This document shows, piece after piece, positions 6,909 through 7,570 of a DNA stretch of 7,570 nucleotides. The stretch lies in NCBI GenBank assembly GCA_003648395.1, contig QMPB01000198.1, positions 1-7,570 on the forward strand, in the 5' to 3' direction. Numbering within the stretch: position 1 is the first letter of the stretch; each line of letters opens with the position of its first letter. A program made the position numbers and the translations under genes. A model generated the notes under the pieces. It saw only the letters and a list, made by a program, of their open reading frames with translations, had not been told where the DNA came from and searched no databases. This stretch comes from Bacteroidota bacterium. GTDB lineage: Bacteria > Bacteroidota > Bacteroidia > Bacteroidales > UBA1556.

Positions 6909-6916
6909 CAAATGTA
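6909..6916 (-). promoter_or_regulatory. rfaE1: Candidate -7 element for the rfaE1 operon
   Basis: On the minus strand this reads TACATTTG, a full match to the Bacteroidota TAnnTTTG element. It would start transcription about 25 bases before the ATG at 6876. A TTTTG lies 25 bases further upstream (at 6942-6946), a little too far for the usual -33 spacing of about 20. A second match, TACTTTTG, is at 6942-6949 and could be an alternative. Confidence 0.35.
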
Positions 6917-6939
6917 TTAATTATTGGCATTAATACTTA

Positions 6940-6961
6940 AACAAAAGTAGCAATTTTTGTT
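6940..6961. repeat. 7-bp inverted repeat between rdgB and rfaE1
   Basis: AACAAAA (6940-6946) and TTTTGTT (6955-6961) flank an 8-nt loop. It begins two bases after the rdgB stop codon on the minus strand, where it would fold into an AT-only hairpin ending in a T-rich arm. It may be a weak terminator for rdgB, or an operator overlapping the TACTTTTG element at 6942-6949. Thermodynamically it is feeble. Confidence 0.3.
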
Positions 6962-6963
6962 AA

Positions 6964-7542
6964 CTACATTTTATTAAGAAAATTCCACATATTTTCTACT
7001 GCAATTGCTCTGTGGCTTATTTTATTTTTTTCTTCTAGTGACATTTGTGCAAAACTCCTATCATAACCCTTAGGAACAAATATAGGGTCGTAACCAAACC
7101 CTTTATCTCCCTGATAATCACTAATAATATCACCAACAATATCACCAACAAAGAAATGAGTTTTTCCTTTTAATTTAAGACAAATTGTTGTTGAAAATGT
7201 AGCTTTTCTATTTTCTACACCTTCCAATTCCTGTAAAACTTTATTATTATTATCATCAAAAGAACAGTTTTCTCCAGCATATCGAGCAGAAAATACTCCT
7301 GGTCGGTTATCTAAAGCCTCTATTTCTATCCCTGAATCGTCGGCAAAACAATCATAACCGTACTTTTCAAGTACCCATACAGCTTTTTGCTCTGCATTTC
7401 CTGTAAATGTATTCGCGGTTTCTGGAATATCATCATGGCAGTTTATATCCTTAAGGCTTAGAATTTCGTATTGAGAAGATAGTTTATATCTCACCTCTTC
7501 TAGCTTATGATCGTTATTTGTTGCAAAAACAATCTTCTTCAT
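6964..7542 (-). CDS. rdgB: Non-canonical purine NTP pyrophosphatase (RdgB/HAM1 family)
   Basis: The enzyme hydrolyses ITP, dITP and XTP to the monophosphate and pyrophosphate, keeping deaminated purines out of DNA and RNA. The 192-residue product has the usual family length and all its landmarks: TNNDHK at 8-13 for the nucleotide phosphates, FADDSG at 66-71 with the catalytic and metal-binding acidic residues, PGVFSARYAG at 81-90, GFGYDPIF at 148-155 for base recognition, and SHRA at 176-179. The VGDIVGDI stretch (132-139), encoded by two tandem copies of a 12-bp unit at 7126-7149, fits the family pattern of alternating glycines and is not a sign of damage. The start MKKIVFATNN is the canonical N-terminus. 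Only 28 bases upstream are in the window, AT-rich and without a recognisable promoter. It is 87 bases upstream of rfaE1 on the same strand, so co-transcription is possible but not required. Confidence 0.96.
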   Translation of the reverse strand: MKKIVFATNNDHKLEEVRYKLSSQYEILSLKDINCHDDIPETANTFTGNAEQKAVWVLEKYGYDCFADDSGIEIEALDNRPGVFSARYAGENCSFDDNNNKVLQELEGVENRKATFSTTICLKLKGKTHFFVGDIVGDIISDYQGDKGFGYDPIFVPKGYDRSFAQMSLEEKNKISHRAIAVENMWNFLNKM

Positions 7543-7570
7543 AATAATTAATTTTTATAATCGAATAAAA

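Noticed and set aside
7126..7149. Two tandem copies of a 12-bp unit inside rdgB
   Set aside because: They encode VGDIVGDI, which matches the alternating glycine pattern of the RdgB family at this point, so no separate function is needed.

Overview
The window is very AT-rich and densely coded, with no gene-free stretch over about 100 bases. It looks like a chromosomal segment from a member of the Bacteroidota. The grounds are the S9/DPP5-type peptidase, a kinase-only heptose enzyme (RfaE1 without the fused adenylyltransferase), the near absence of Shine-Dalgarno sequences, and a few TAnnTTTG-like promoter elements typical of that phylum. No mobile element, CRISPR array, rRNA or tRNA was seen.

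Left half (plus strand): the 3' part of a serine peptidase with a beta-propeller and an alpha/beta-hydrolase domain, open at the left edge of the window. It ends at a textbook intrinsic terminator. Next comes a 435-residue polytopic membrane protein that resembles surface-polysaccharide polymerases. It is followed by hldD (ADP-glyceromanno-heptose 6-epimerase), and then by an 80-residue protein with the HxxxCxxC zinc motif of anti-sigma factors but no transmembrane segment.

Right half (minus strand, converging on the left half near 4566-4612): read 5' to 3' from the right edge, the genes are rdgB (non-canonical purine NTP pyrophosphatase), an 87-base spacer, then a tight three-gene run. The run is rfaE1 (heptose-7-phosphate kinase), a lipoprotein of unknown function and a four-helix membrane protein of unknown function, with gaps of only 8-9 bases.

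The common thread is the ADP-L-glycero-beta-D-manno-heptose pathway, which supplies the LPS inner core. An early enzyme (RfaE1) and the last enzyme (HldD) lie in the same window on opposite strands, and the 435-residue protein beside hldD may act in envelope glycan synthesis. RdgB is nucleotide-pool housekeeping. The least understood genes are the lipoprotein, whose C-terminal half looks by eye like the periplasmic domain of Bacteroidota ExbD proteins, its membrane-protein neighbour, and the orphan zinc-finger protein. I see no clear sign of a wholly new system; these three genes are the most promising leads.
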